DNA from: Pseudisothecium myosuroides
Taxonomy: Eukaryota > Streptophyta > Bryopsida > Hypnales > Lembophyllaceae
Length of the DNA: 64,000 bases
Assembly (NCBI GenBank): GCA_951799445.1
Contig: OX637288.1
Span: 28,127,288 to 28,191,287 of the forward strand
Direction: 5' to 3'
Part shown: piece after piece, positions 12,901 to 24,673 of the stretch
How the letters are laid out: each line of letters opens with the position of its first letter
Position numbering within the stretch: position 1 is the first letter of the stretch
Made by a program: the position numbers and the translations under genes
The notes under the pieces: model-generated
The model's database searches: none
Told to the model about the DNA's origin: nothing
Seen by the model: the letters and a program-made list of their open reading frames with translations, nothing else

Positions 12901-13892
12901 AACTTAAAAGATCATCTTTGGATGGAGGGAGTAGTTTATAAGTTATACTTGCCTATATTAATTGTGCTACTTTGCAATTGCAGTTCCTTTAAGAAGTTGA
13001 GGGAATATACTCATATTTTTTCTAGATGGAAGAAATCAAATACAAAGCATTTGCAAATGGAATTAGGAATTTTTTTAAAGAATTGAATTTATTATATATT
13101 TTTGAAAATTTTAGATACTAAAATATTAAAAAATCAATAGGTGGGGCCATAAGTATATCCAATATGCCCCAACTTCATGGAGTTGTATATAGCAAGTTGA
13201 AAAAGAAAAATGCCTATGCGTCCATGTAGTCGAAATTCTACTAGTAAAGGGTCCAGAAGAGTGCAAATGTGGGTAAGGTATGCATATCAATTATTGATCC
13301 TAAATTCCATTGCATCCCTATCTATAGTGGTCCAACATTTTAGTCCCTAATCAATAATAGGGATGCAATTAGGTTATCCATAATGGGTATGCTTATTTTA
13401 TGCAACATTTATTATTGGATGGAAATTGAATTAGGCAAGTGTACTTTAGGCCTCTTATTACTACTTCCCAAATTCCATTATATTTTCAAAATCTCATTGG
13501 TCAGAGAGTTGAAAAGTGGGGCTTTAGACTTCATACTAAATCCCAAGTTTCACGTCCCACATCATTCCAAAATGTCTACATTGCAAAAAAAAATTGGTAG
13601 TTTTGGCACAAAAGAAAAGGCCAAATTGGATTTAACAAATCTGGAGGATCAAATGGCTCGACATTCAAGTCCCGACTATTGTTTTGAATATAAAGTTAGG
13701 AGAAAAACACCATATAAGCTGAAATTGGTTGAAATTCATTCATTGTCTGGCTGAAATTGTATCTAAGTCTGTCCAAAGCAAATTTGATACTAAAAGTGCC
13801 CCCAAAATAAGAATTGCACTTCCTAATTCATTTTAAGGCACTAAATTGTTGAAAAATATTATACAAGAAACAAATTGGGACTTTGGCCTTCA
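9959..13892. other. AT-rich intergenic DNA, no gene seen
   Basis: Frames are short, lysine- and phenylalanine-rich and lack motifs. About 10225-10355 resembles the inside of the MITEs at 27476 and 32417 (TTGGATCTTGTTGGAAGTC, then TCTAGATT, then AGACTCTTATGA), so it is likely a decayed copy. A short inverted repeat around CATTGCATCCCTAT lies at 13305-13372. Confidence 0.5.
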
Positions 13893-13985
13893 CACTACAA
13901 TAGAACCTTTTTGAAGTAATATGGCTGGGACTAGGCAAAAATATTACCTTCAAGAAATTATTACTTTAAAGAGGTTCTACTATAT
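13893..13985. repeat. Small hairpin element (arms about 28 bp)
   Basis: ACAATAGAACCTTTTTGAAG at about 13900 pairs with CTTTAAAGAGGTTCTACTAT at about 13965, with roughly 30 bp between them. The arm resembles AGAACCTCTATAAATTAATA-type plant MITE termini known elsewhere. Whether it is a whole element or a remnant is open. Confidence 0.5.
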
Positions 13986-14097
13986 GAAGTACTCCCAAGT
14001 CCTCCATTTGATTTTTTTTATTCACCCTCTACAACCTAAGGAAGTAGGGATTTGGCCTAGAGTCGGGAGCTAGAAAGTTGAGACTTTAGATTTAGTT

Positions 14098-14310
14098 TGA
14101 AGTGCCCTTTAAAGGACGCTTTACACCTAGAGGCCAGGCCATTCTCCTTGAAACCAATTGCACAAATTTCAACCTTTTTTCCAATTACAAGTGAGGATTT
14201 CAACCTTCCGTCCAATCACAAGTGAGGATTTCAGGCCTCTTACACAACAAATTGACCCAACCTCTATGTCTCAAGCACCCCCCTTAGTAGATGAAATATT
14301 ATTTATAGTT
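14098..14310. repeat. Dispersed repeat, also at 56198-56340
   Basis: The two copies share TTTACACCTA, GGCCATTC.CCTTGA, CAATTGCACAAATTTCAA, TCCAATCACAAGTGAGGATT and CCTCTTACACAACAAATT. The copy here holds an extra internal duplication of the CAAGTGAGGATTTCA unit. No terminal inverted repeat was recognised. Confidence 0.7.
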
Positions 14311-14477
14311 GGCCAAATTCTTCAATCTGATTCAAAATCTCGTATCATAAATTCAAAAAGGTTCATACGGTAATACCACCAAATGCCCTTAGAACAACAA
14401 CATTGTGAAGACTGTCGAATGGCAGCTTGGAAGTGGGTTATCACCTAGTGTATGCCAACAAGTCCTACTAACTTAAC

Positions 14478-15054
14478 TTAACCCTGGAGCGCTCCGACGT
14501 CCATTTTTTGGACGATGAACAGATTCAGATCCTTGTTTCTGTCTCATTCCTGCTTGGATGAAAGTCATCCTAATTTTTGGTGATACTTTATCAAGTTGTT
14601 GTCCTATCTATCGGTTGGATTTGGTATTACTAGAATATATACATTTCTAAAATTACAAATGTGGAAGTATGTCAAGTGGTCAATGTGCATTGACTTTAGT
14701 TCAAAACTAGATGTGCAAAAATGAGGTCAAAGATGTAAAGGTCACAAAAATTTCAAAAAATCACCATATGAAGAGAACCTTATTTCAAATCCATTCCAAC
14801 AAGTTTTACTCAAAAAATGATAATATTTTACTTGTAATTGAATTTAGAAGGAATTCTGAAATTTTCTTTTCAAAATTTATAGAAAAAGATTGGTGATAGC
14901 ATTAGTAGATCTAACCGTACGAATAGAATTTAAAAATCAAAATCTACAGCTTTCATTTGTATACCAATTCCAAAATATTCTTCCAAATTGTAGTTTATAA
15001 TGGTTTTTCTCAAATCATCAATTTTGGAGATGAATCCAGACGTTTAGGGGTTAA
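14478..15054. mobile_element. TTAA-flanked non-autonomous DNA element (copy 3)
   Basis: Starts TTAACCCTGGAGCGCTCCGA and ends CAGACGTTTAGGGGTTAA (577 bp), with TTAA at each end. It directly abuts other TTAA motifs (ACTTAACTTAACCC). The left end contains a short palindrome, GGAGCGCTCC, followed by GTCCATTTTTTGGAC, another perfect inverted repeat. No coding frame. Confidence 0.65.
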
Positions 15055-15885
15055 GTTAATACCATTAATAACCTAACTAACTTTGCAATCAATAGGAAGT
15101 GAAAACAATGGTAGAAGCAGCTGATGAGAACGTAACTTAATTAAATAAAGCCAGCCCCATGCAACAGATAGACAGAGGAACATCAATGCAAACCATATTT
15201 TGAAAGTGAATTGAAGTTCAGCACTTCAGCTCAAAGCTGAAGGTGGAGTTTCAACTAATTGCTACAAGTCCCTGCTGATTTCTCATTATGACCTGCGCCT
15301 AAAACGATTAAATTACTGTTGAACCCCAACGTAATTCCAAAGCTGGCCATAACCAATTTCTGGTTCAAAACTAAGCTACTGCTAAGCTTAGCTGTCGAAA
15401 AGCTTATTACTCTGTGTGGAGAATTCACTACAGTATGGCTCACTCATACTCTGGAAGTCTCATAAACTGGAGCTTAAAACTTATGTTAACTTCACGAGCT
15501 TCAATCACTTGGTAAGCTTAATGAGAGTTCATTGAAATTGAAGATGACTCTGACAGCCTCAGAGGAGTTGGGAATGGTTAGTAAGCTAACTTAACTTAAT
15601 TAATGAAATAATAATACTGTAATCGAGAGATGGAGAATTCTTATTATGCAATTCAAATATTTCCTCTCTCTCACAGGTTCACACCCAATGTTCCGGGAGA
15701 ATTTAAGCCGGTATCTACCTTACTCTAAATCACACAGCAGTATGGTGAAGAGGTCAAGTAATCCAGCAATACACTGGCCATTTGGGATGATTTCTTGTGA
15801 GTTGGGAAACTAATTTTTTTGCAATCCAAATAGTGAACAAACCTTTAGACTAAGTATGTGGGAGATTTTCAAGAATCATTGACTA
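15055..15885. other. Intergenic DNA, no gene seen
   Basis: Only short frames are present, none with recognisable motifs. The copy-3 TTAA element lies on its left and a small foldback on its right. Confidence 0.4.
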
Positions 15886-16048
15886 CATAACATTCAATAG
15901 CTCTACAGTGATGGTGTGGTATACTGTATTCCACACACCCAATAGTGTTTCATCAATAGCTATTGATGAATTAGACACATGGAGGATGTAGAGGCACACC
16001 ATCACGATAGAACCAAGGCAACATCAACACATGCTACTGAATGTTATA
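15886..16048. mobile_element. Short MITE/foldback related to the 7159 element
   Basis: Left end CATAACATTCAATAGCTCTA and right end TGCTACTGAATGTTAT are inverted copies. The inside contains CACACACCCAATAG, GGAGGATGTAGAGGCAC and CCAAGGCAACA, all of which have partners in the 7159-7494 element. It is about 163 bp long. Confidence 0.55.
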
Positions 16049-18024
16049 TACATAGATTGCAAGCTTATCCTGTTTGATGTTAGAAGAGAATGTTTTTTTT
16101 CAATCAAAATTGTGTGGCATAGTCAACAAAGATTGACTCCTCTTGGAGTGACTAAGATTGTTGAACCAAAATTAAATTTTTCTTCAACAATATTATGTTA
16201 TTTACATACCTACCAAATTTCAAAAGTAGATGAAGGATTTGAAAAGATTCTTGAACTTATGTCAATTTTTTGGAGGGCAACAAGACTTTTCACCTATTCA
16301 TCCAATTGGACTTTTCTTTTCTTAACGCAAAAGTGGTTAGTGTACACACCTTGCCTAAAAAATTTCATAAAAATTTGTCCAGAATTAATTTTGTAGGAAC
16401 CTACCTAAACGTTAAATTGTTTGTTGAACAAACAATTGTCCTTTAGGGGGTCATGATATCTCCTTTACGTGTAAATACATCCATACACATGCACAAATAT
16501 ATATTTATAAAAACATTTGTGGTGTTTTTATGATTTGAACTCGGTACATAGAAAATTGATTATAGACCAATAAGTTAGTGACCGAGAGACAATTTTCGGA
16601 GTACCTCCCCAACGCGTGTTCTTCTTGCAACCCAAGCCGGAACCGAAGCCCAGCCCGGGCTTGCATTCCATCTCGCACCCGTTGATACTTTGATTACGGT
16701 ATAATTCCGCCATTTGCAGCAGCAACTGCAGCTGCAGCATTGAAGACGAGGAAGAAGGTCTGCGGAGTACGGTTGGAATGGCGAACAATGAAGGCGGCCT
16801 GGCAGAACTCGATCGATCGATCGGTAGTAGTCGATCGGTCCATTTTCAAACTCCATCATTAAATGGCGCTGCAGCCCGCCTTGATGTCCAATCTTTACTC
16901 TCTCCGGCGCCGGCGCCTTTTCTATTCCCAAGTGGCACCATCGTCTCCCAAGCCTGCTCCCGCTCCCTGCTTGGCTCTTTGCGTGTAACTCACTTTCCCG
17001 CTATGTCAGCTCCACTTCTGCGTTCTTGCATGTGCTTCACCGCTCGCTCTTCATCTTCATCTTCATCTTCCTTAGTTTCTTTGATTTTGAATGACTATGA
17101 TTCTTGACAAAGTCTCCGGATTTAATTAGATCGATAGGCTGTGTTTATTTGGTTTGTGATTCTTGAAGCTCGGTGACTTCGTTTTCGATTTTTAGTTTCC
17201 ATGAATGAAAGGTGCACCAGAGGGGAGAGATTGCGCGAGTTGAGGATGTTGTGAGAGAGTACGCTGTGAGGATTGGTTTGGTCAAGGAGAGCTTCTCTGT
17301 AGTTGTTGAATTTTGGCTTGTCGTGAGAGATAACTGTTGTTTTTTACCGTTGTTCGACCTGACGGTTTCGCAGACTCTCACGCTTCCATTTGTTGATTCT
17401 GTGGCTCTGCGACTGCACTGCACTGCCTTGCCTGTGGCGGCCTGTGTTCTCGAGGAGTTTCTGCGTTTTCGACGAGTGCAATTGCAGAGATTCTGGTGGC
17501 CGTTGCATGCGCTTATTGTCGCGCATTAGCTTGGCTGTGGTAGGTTTGTGTGAGGAGGATGCGCAGGTCGATCGGTAGGTGGCTGAGGAGCTGACCGATT
17601 GTGCGGTCGGAGATGCTCAGTGAAGTTGCAGCGTGTGTACACGCTCTGACTCAACCTGACCTGGTCACACGAGTGAGCTGCAAACCGAGCTGTGAACGTC
17701 TATCTTCAAGGAATATTTCACCAGGTGGCCTGGCCGCGCATGCGCTTTTCTCCAATTTCTCCTGGTGGACAGGGGGAGTTGATTTCCAGTGATCCACAAT
17801 TTGCATTGCTTGCTGGAAGCTGTTTGCATCAAATTTAATTGCGCAGCGAAATTTTGACGCAATCTAGGCGACGTCTGTAGCGAATATGTTGTTTATCTTG
17901 TCGAGTGCAATAGGGAAATGTCGGACCTCTTCTTGAAGCTCTGAATTGCACGGACCATCGCAAAGTATTACGCATCACGGAAGAGCTAGTTCCCGAAGCT
18001 TGTGACGCGCGCAGGTGTCTCACG
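16049..18024. promoter_or_regulatory. Upstream region and probable 5' leader of the SOSEKI gene
   Basis: 16049-16560 is AT-rich without genes; it ends an element-like fragment (TTTAGGGGGTC near 16442). From about 16600 to 18024 the sequence is clearly more GC-rich and includes a TCATCT trinucleotide run near 17055. Several short frames (16778-17107, 17212-17529) lack conserved motifs and look like leader or upstream ORFs. A long 5' leader is inferred from composition only. Confidence 0.4.
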
Positions 18025-21000
18025 ATGGAATCGCCGTCAGAGTTCTACCACAAGATTGAAGTTGTGTACGTGCTTAACCAGGGGACCGGGCAAGCTGATC
18101 ATCCGCACTTGATACAAGTGCAATATCCCTCGCACCAGCAATCCCCGACGCTGAGAGGTACGCGTTGCCTCCCGGTTCACTCCTTGATATTTCTCTGAGG
18201 ATCTCACTAATTTGAACAAGCTGCATCTCCTTGTTTTGACACTCCTCAGGGGCAGTATTCTCAGAATCAAACTTTCTCTCTGAAGTCGAACTCGATTGAA
18301 TCGTAGAGGTTAATGATTCGCACATAATCTTTGTGTAATTTAGCTTCGTGCTGTTGAAAATTTGACTTGTTAATCAATGTGTACCTGGACAGATGTGAAG
18401 TCACGTTTGACCGCGCTTCGAGGAAGAGGCATGCCGGATTCGTATGCTTGGTCATACAAAAGGTAATGTTGCATACAAATTAGCTTCTGTCAGGAGTGAC
18501 GGCGGGTCTTCCGTTCTAATTGTATTTAGATATCGGTACCAGGAGTCGAGTAAAGCAACACGGAGTTGCCTGTTTTAGAAATGTTTTTACCTGTGTGTCA
18601 CTGTGAAAGTTAACGAGCACAAGCCGCAGTCTTGAACGGAGTTGGTAGACATGCCGGGCTACATTGAATCTGCTTTGTTTTCGTTTGATTCTGGTAGCTG
18701 AGGCGTTTTGGAGATGCTAGTGCCTTCTAATAACGTATTTTTACAACAAGTTTCATTGTTCACTCAAAATATTCTTTAACGTGAGGACTAAATCAGGTGC
18801 TCTTGATGGCTGATCATACAGGAGCTACAAGGGAACCTTTATCTGGTGTGACGTGTTCGACGATGACGTTATTCTTCCTCTTGGCGGAAGCGGGGAATAC
18901 GTTCTCAAGGCTCTGGAGGTTTTTGACACCTCTCAAGGTACGTACGAAAAACGAAAAACTTTGGCTACACTGGATTCAATTGTTTTGAGCAATCTAATGC
19001 AGGTGATGTAGCTTTCAGATCACAATCGTCTGCACGCGGTCACACCACAAATCTCATACGGAGAGCGAGATAAAAGCTCTTTTAGGCACTCGCGATTTGT
19101 CGTTTAATTTGGTTTCAGGTGTGAAAAGTTAACACACCATTGCCCGCTTCTCACGCAGACGCCTTAGACCGAGACGCAAACGCGGAAGCTAACCAACCGT
19201 ACCAAGAGGCGACCCATTCGACGACGAGGAGCTTACCGACTGTCTCTGGAGTAAAAGCATTAAAGCAGGAGTCAACAAAACCTGATGGAGTACTTGGCAA
19301 TGTACGCTGTTCAACTTCCCACATCTGCGCTGAATCTAAACAGAAACCTATTGGCAGCTCCGTCCAATCACGCATCGAAATGAAGACGTGGGCCAATGAA
19401 CACGCTGATGCTTGCAGTACCGGTACGTCTACAGTTGCCTCCGAAGATATCGTTGAGAATAAGAGATGCCTCGACAAATTCAGACGAAGTGAGTCATCAA
19501 CTAGCGTAAGCGGCACAAACAGTAGTACAGGGACCCAGACCGAGCCTTGCACTATTTCTGATGATAATTCTGATGTATCGTCCTTCGAAAGTAAGGGGCA
19601 ATTCGAGGGGAAGGAGTTGCCGTCAGGCCCGTTGATGCGATCGAATGACAACGGTGAAGCTTCTATGCGTACGATTCCGTCGTCAGAGATCTTAAAAAAG
19701 GGACCCGTAAAGAGTAGAACATGGGCTGTAAAGGAAGAGGATCTTTCTGCGCCAATCAGTGTGAGAACCTCAAGGTGTAGTGATGAATTCTATGAAAGGG
19801 GTTCCATGGCGAGTGCGGCACGAGATATCCCACCTAGTCCAGTATCCCGGCCTTGTTTTCCAGGGCATCCATTGATGTTCATGCTCAAGAAAGCTGCCAG
19901 GTTTCATCGCTCACAATTGTGCAGAAGAGTGGAAGTTGTTGAAACGTTCCGAGCTCTGCCCCTAGAAGAACCGAATTTTTCTCGATACACTTCGAAGAGC
20001 AGACATGGAAAAGGGTCAAGAAGAGTGGCCCAGAAACCTCACTTTAGCAAAATCGTGACCCTAAAGTCGAAGCCTCACAGGAACAGAATGTCTTCTGAAG
20101 AACCAGAGAGAGAGACGAGAAATCTTTCTGAATTTTTGGAGACTAGAAAGAGCAGATCTTCCTCCGAGAGAATTTCCAGCGACGGTGCTAGGGGGACTGG
20201 ATCTACTCGACACATTCGATCTGATAGTAAGGATGCTTACGGTAATGCCCGGTGTAGAGAAGTTGTCGGTTCTAAAGCTGTTAATTTACCCGAACGAGTT
20301 CCAAAGGAGGATGAGAAAGTTACGTCCGATTTAAAAAGCCTGGTGAATCCGGAAATGAAGAGTTTCAAGATGGTTTCCAAATCTGCTGTGCGGCAGGCTG
20401 CAAAGCCTGGCGTTGAGCCGTCTACTTCTCGGTTCAATCCAGCGCCTGCTCGAGGCCTTCAGCACCCTTCGGTTTCCAGGACCCAACAGACCACAAGAGA
20501 GAGAGCCCTTAAGCAACACAGATCTCTCGTCGCTGGCTTCGTGGACATACCGACAAGGGACCAGAGCTCCATTGTCGTGTAAATTGCTCTCTGCCGTACA
20601 CTGTCTACTCGACTTTGTGTTTCTATCAGATTAGTCTTAAATTATATTATCTGCAATGTCCGTGCTTGCGGGATGAAGTCAAGTAAGGGATCTCTTAGCA
20701 TGTTTAATCCTTAATGATGATTTTCTAATGTGGTTGATGTCTTTGGCTGTTGACAGGGATGATTCTGCTGTGAGACCTCAAGATCTTAAATCGCTGAAAG
20801 TCCCAAGAAATGTGAGCAAGAATTGCTACTTCAGCCTCCCCATACCAGGTGCAGAGAAGAAAACGTCCGATTTTAAAGTACATCCCTCGAGAGAAAGTTC
20901 TGTATTTGGCTCTGCAGCTTTACTCGCTGACAACATGCAAGAGGTTAAGATGGTGAACCCAAAACTTGAGGTTCAGGCGGCTCCTGAGACTGAAACAAGC

Positions 21001-21641
21001 TGCACTGAAGGTGGATCGATATGGCACAAGAATTCGCCACCGAAGTACAGGGGTTACAAGGCCACTAAAGGAGAAAGGTACACGGTTTACCTTTCTGTAA
21101 TATCATGACTTCTGTTCCTTCGTAAGTACTGCCCGACTATGAGAAATTTCAGAGCCTTTGGACACAATCATTCGTATAACCAATTCTATTTCATGAAGAA
21201 CATTAGAACCCTTAACATCTGTTCAGTCTAGCAGTCCAGCGTTGATATTTCATATGCGAGATTGCCTTCTTATATCACTTACAGGTCTTGACCAATCTTA
21301 AAATGTACGGAAACCATGCTCATTGCAGATCAGGTCCACCAGGTCTCACGGAGCTGCATTGGGAGGGTGTGCTACAAGAGGCGGTTGTCCACAGTCACCC
21401 TCCTATGGATTCGATTCTACATGAGTGCGTGTAAGTGACTCAAACTCGAAATTATCGATATGAATGGGTGCATTGCCCTGATAAACGAATACTTGTGAAG
21501 TTCGTATCCGCTTTTAGGAATTTATTCGTTTTTGGACACTTGTTTAATCTCAACTTGGTTGCCAGGGGTTCTAAAAGTGTTGAGGGTGTGGTAATTGTCG
21601 ATGCAGTCGATGCGGGAGGACATTCAAACCAGAGTCGCTGA
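18025..21641 (+). CDS. SOK: SOSEKI polarity protein (DIX-like domain, DUF966), 7 exons
   Basis: SOSEKI proteins mark cell edges and polymerise through an N-terminal DIX-like domain to set plant cell polarity (known for the family). Exons read as 18025-18157, 18393-18462, 18822-18937, 19129-20578, 20757-21077, 21329-21430 and 21566-21641, giving about 755 residues in one continuous frame. The DIX-like domain spans about residues 9-105: KIEVVYVLNQG, DHPHLIQV, RDVKSRLTALRGRGMP, YAWSYKRSYKGTFIW, and ILPLGGSGEYVLKALEV. The domain is split over three small exons, as is typical. The rest is low-complexity, Ser-, Lys- and Arg-rich, with a central FPGHPLMFMLKKAARF patch. The exon-4 acceptor (GAAAAG at 19123-19128) is the weakest join; it was chosen because it keeps phase and gives QVNTPLPAS after the domain. 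Start 18025 is the first ATG before the domain. Confidence 0.9.
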
Positions 21642-23273
21642 AAGTGCACCTGCGCGGCTGTCACGTCACAAACAAACCCAAGCAGCCGGTTGTTTCCAGA
21701 AGGAGAGTATCCCTGTAAAGAGCACCGCCATGTTTGGACATCCACACTTCTCAGCACAAACATCTACTTTTACTTGGACATCGTACAAATTCAGGAGATA
21801 TGGAGCGAATCAGACAGGATACCAACCTGTGTCAACGAATATTTTGGTTGCTGATGACGCAACTGTCAAAACCTTCCGACTGTAATCCATGACCTAGTTT
21901 AGAGATATATAATGTCGACTATTACCGAAGGCTTACCCTCTGGCTGGTTTATCGTTTTTTGTCTTGGAGTTCAAAGACACTTCCTTGGTACATATATTTC
22001 ATAATCACTTCCTGGTTTTGCTTCAATCTGGCGCCAGGGGAATGCTCATTATGTTGCTTTTATCCATACCCTTGTGCTCAATTCTTGCGTTTCGAGCTAG
22101 AAATAAAACTGAAAACAATAGTGGAACCAGGTTACCGAAGTCTCTGTTTGCTATGATTTGCATTGCTCACCCTCCAGCTAGTGACAACTATGTGTATGTT
22201 AACCTGAAATTTCGCGGTACTCATCTTACACCTGATTCGTGATATTCTTCGTGTTGCGCGTATGAAGTGTACCTCCTGAGCAATAACAGCTAGAATATGT
22301 CAACTTTAGGAATTACCTCTTTTAGAATCCTCTGATTTAAAGCAAGCACCTGATACGTTTTTCGCAATTCATCAAGCTTCCAATCCTCAACGAACTTGCC
22401 ATGTTGTTTGATCCTATCGGCGCCCTCTAAAAGGAGTAGAACATTTAGTCTTTACCCAAATGTTAACCCTGATAAATCTGGTTACTAGCGTTATACTCTT
22501 AGAGGTATCCTTCATGTCATGAAATGCCAAACGACCAATTCCCTCTTCCAATTTGTAGTGCACATTGCACTTAAATTGTTGTTCCACACTTTGTCATTAC
22601 CCCCAAATAACAAACCATGACTGTATGCACCAAATAACAGTGACTTGTCTTGTCCCTAAATTGCAGTTTTTTTCCCTCCCTCACACTTCTGAGTCGCAAA
22701 GGAGGGTTACAAGATTCTCAAATTGAATGTCAGAAATTCCAACAGAGCTCTATGACTCCAATGTAGATTGCTTCATGCATTAGGACATCCCTAACCTCGA
22801 TGGAGTGGATTTACCCTTGAAAGCACAAGACCTATCACCAAGGTACTTTTCTAAAAATTATCAAATATATGGACCAATAGGTGCTTTCTTCATTTCTACA
22901 ACTATCTTGAAAGTCATCCATCCACCACTTCTTGGCTTTAATGTCCTTCCAAGGTCAAGGTAGTTTCCTGGTTGGATGAATTGAGGCATGCTCTTTTCTA
23001 GAGTATGGGGTGACTCTAGCAAAATGAAGCCCTTATTCTCAGATTCGTGATTGGCCATGGGTTACTAAAATCCAACCATTCAATCATTCAAGTTATTTGT
23101 GGTGATGTGAAAGCAGAGTCTCATTATGAAAAAAAACATCCTTACCTATAATAATTGAAATTAGCAATTATACTACAATAGGCTCAATCCATGTGGTATT
23201 GGGGTGTTTTTTTTATGTAAAGTAGCTGGTCAATCATCCTAAGTTTAGTTTTCAGTCGATGCAAAGAGCCAAT
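21642..23273. other. 3' flank of SOSEKI and AT-rich spacer, no gene seen
   Basis: The first few hundred bases probably hold the SOSEKI 3' untranslated region. Frames at 21964-22242 and 22861-23058 lack recognisable motifs. No element ends were recognised here. Confidence 0.4.
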
Positions 23274-23557
23274 AAGATAGTCTGCTCTAAAAGTGACCAC
23301 TAACACAGAGGTACATTTTGCTTTCTTCAATGTACAAAGAGCCAATAAGGTAGTTTGCTTTTAGTGACTATTGTGTTTCAACTTCAAAAATTTGTAACTA
23401 ATTCCTTGAAGGTTGAAAAAATATGAAACAACTTGGGGTAGATGCTAATTCCATTTTTCTTCCTACCTCAATTTACTGAAAATTGTTTCAAGGAGTTTAG
23501 CTTCCCCCCCAAAGGCAATCAACTCTTAAGAGGTCGCTTTTAAGAGCAGACTACCTT
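23274..23557. mobile_element. MITE-like element with about 25-bp terminal inverted repeats
   Basis: Left end AAGATAGTCTGCTCTAAAAG and right end CTTTTAAGAGCAGACTACCT are inverted copies with about two differences. A partial third copy of the terminus lies inside (AATAAGGTAGTTTGC at 23345). Length is about 284 bp and no coding frame is present. Confidence 0.55.
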
Positions 23558-24673
23558 AAATGCAAAGTGGTGGTGCTTATGCAAGGCAAGCACTGTGCAG
23601 TCAGTCAACGAGATGCCCCAAGGTGGTCCGGAGTCAAACACATCAGTGACGCCGAAGCTCCGTCCAGCTCAGATTCCTGGACGTCTCCGCGAACCAGGCG
23701 TCGCCCGCTCGGCGCCTACTCCCACATCTGATCTCTGTCGTGCCCCAACACAACCGCTATCTGCATCTTATTATTCTCACTGTTTCTCGGCGCGCTTTGC
23801 ACAAGCCATGCAGACGGATTCCAACCTCGATTCCAACACTGTTTCCCCACAGATTCAGTACCCGTTCCAGCAATCCATGAAATTGTTCTAATTTCGCCTG
23901 TTGCTGCATTTGTGTTCTGTTTCTTCGGCATTGCAACGAGCATGGGGTCGTTTCTTGCCGAAGAGTATGCGATTCTGTTGCCTCTCCATTGACGAAGAGG
24001 GTGGAGAGGGGATGGAAAATGAAAGCAAAACCTTTGGAGAGTCGGGACGTAATTCAGGCGAAATCATTTCCTTGAACGTCGAAATCTGTGATTTGCAATT
24101 TTGAATTTGAGTGCAAGCGAGAGAAGTTGTATTTGCTCTTTGATCAGCTGAAAATGAGAGTATCATGGTTGACTCAATACTTGGACTTCACAATGTGTTT
24201 GGCTGAAGAAATTTCTGGACAGAGTTGAGACTTGGACTTCAAATTATGTTTGGCTCAAGGAATTTTGGACAGAGTCGAGAGACTTGGGTTGAAGTTACGT
24301 TTGATTGAAGCAATTCTGGTCGACTTGAATTGAGAGGCTTGGATTCCGATCACATTATGTTTGGTACAGAGTTGAGAGACTTAAACTTAGATCACATTCG
24401 GTTTGCCTGATCGAATTCTGGACAGAGTTGAGAGACGTGGACTTCACATTATGTTTGGTTGAAGGAATTCTTGTAAGAGTTGAGAGGCACCGTGGACTTC
24501 ACACTGTGCTCGGCAGAAGGAATTCCTGACACAGAGTTGAGAGACTTGGACATCACCTTATGTTTGGCTGAAGGAATTTTTGACAGAGTTTACTGGCTTG
24601 AGTAATAATGTCTTTGCATTGGTGCCCAAGGTTTGGAAAAACTAATCTTGGGTTGCAGAAGAGGGGGATAACT
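23558..24673. promoter_or_regulatory. Upstream region of the BIR-like receptor gene
   Basis: GC-richer sequence from about 23590 suggests promoter and leader. A 98-residue frame (23595-23891) is Pro- and Ser-rich with no motif and is not called. The last 425 bp before the gene are a minisatellite (separate entry). Confidence 0.4.
24170..24594 (+). repeat. Minisatellite of about 60-bp units upstream of the receptor gene
   Basis: About seven imperfect units. Each carries GAGACTTGGACTTCA, then CATTATGTTTGGCTGAAG, then GAATT.TGGACAGAGTTGA. Units differ by substitutions and small indels, so the array is old. It ends about 80 bp before the receptor start codon at 24674, so it probably lies in the leader or core promoter. 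Confidence 0.85.

Noticed and set aside
16778..17529. Two roughly 105-residue frames upstream of SOSEKI
   Set aside because: No motif; Ser-rich from a TCT/TCATCT run; best read as 5' leader or upstream ORFs.
19151..19651. 166-residue minus-strand frame inside SOSEKI exon 4
   Set aside because: Antisense shadow of a low-complexity exon.
23595..23891. 98-residue Pro- and Ser-rich frame upstream of the receptor gene
   Set aside because: No motif or conserved block; more likely leader or promoter sequence.
24170..24594. Possible CRISPR-like array
   Set aside because: Units are degenerate along their whole length without constant repeats and unique spacers, and the DNA is from a plant; it is a minisatellite.
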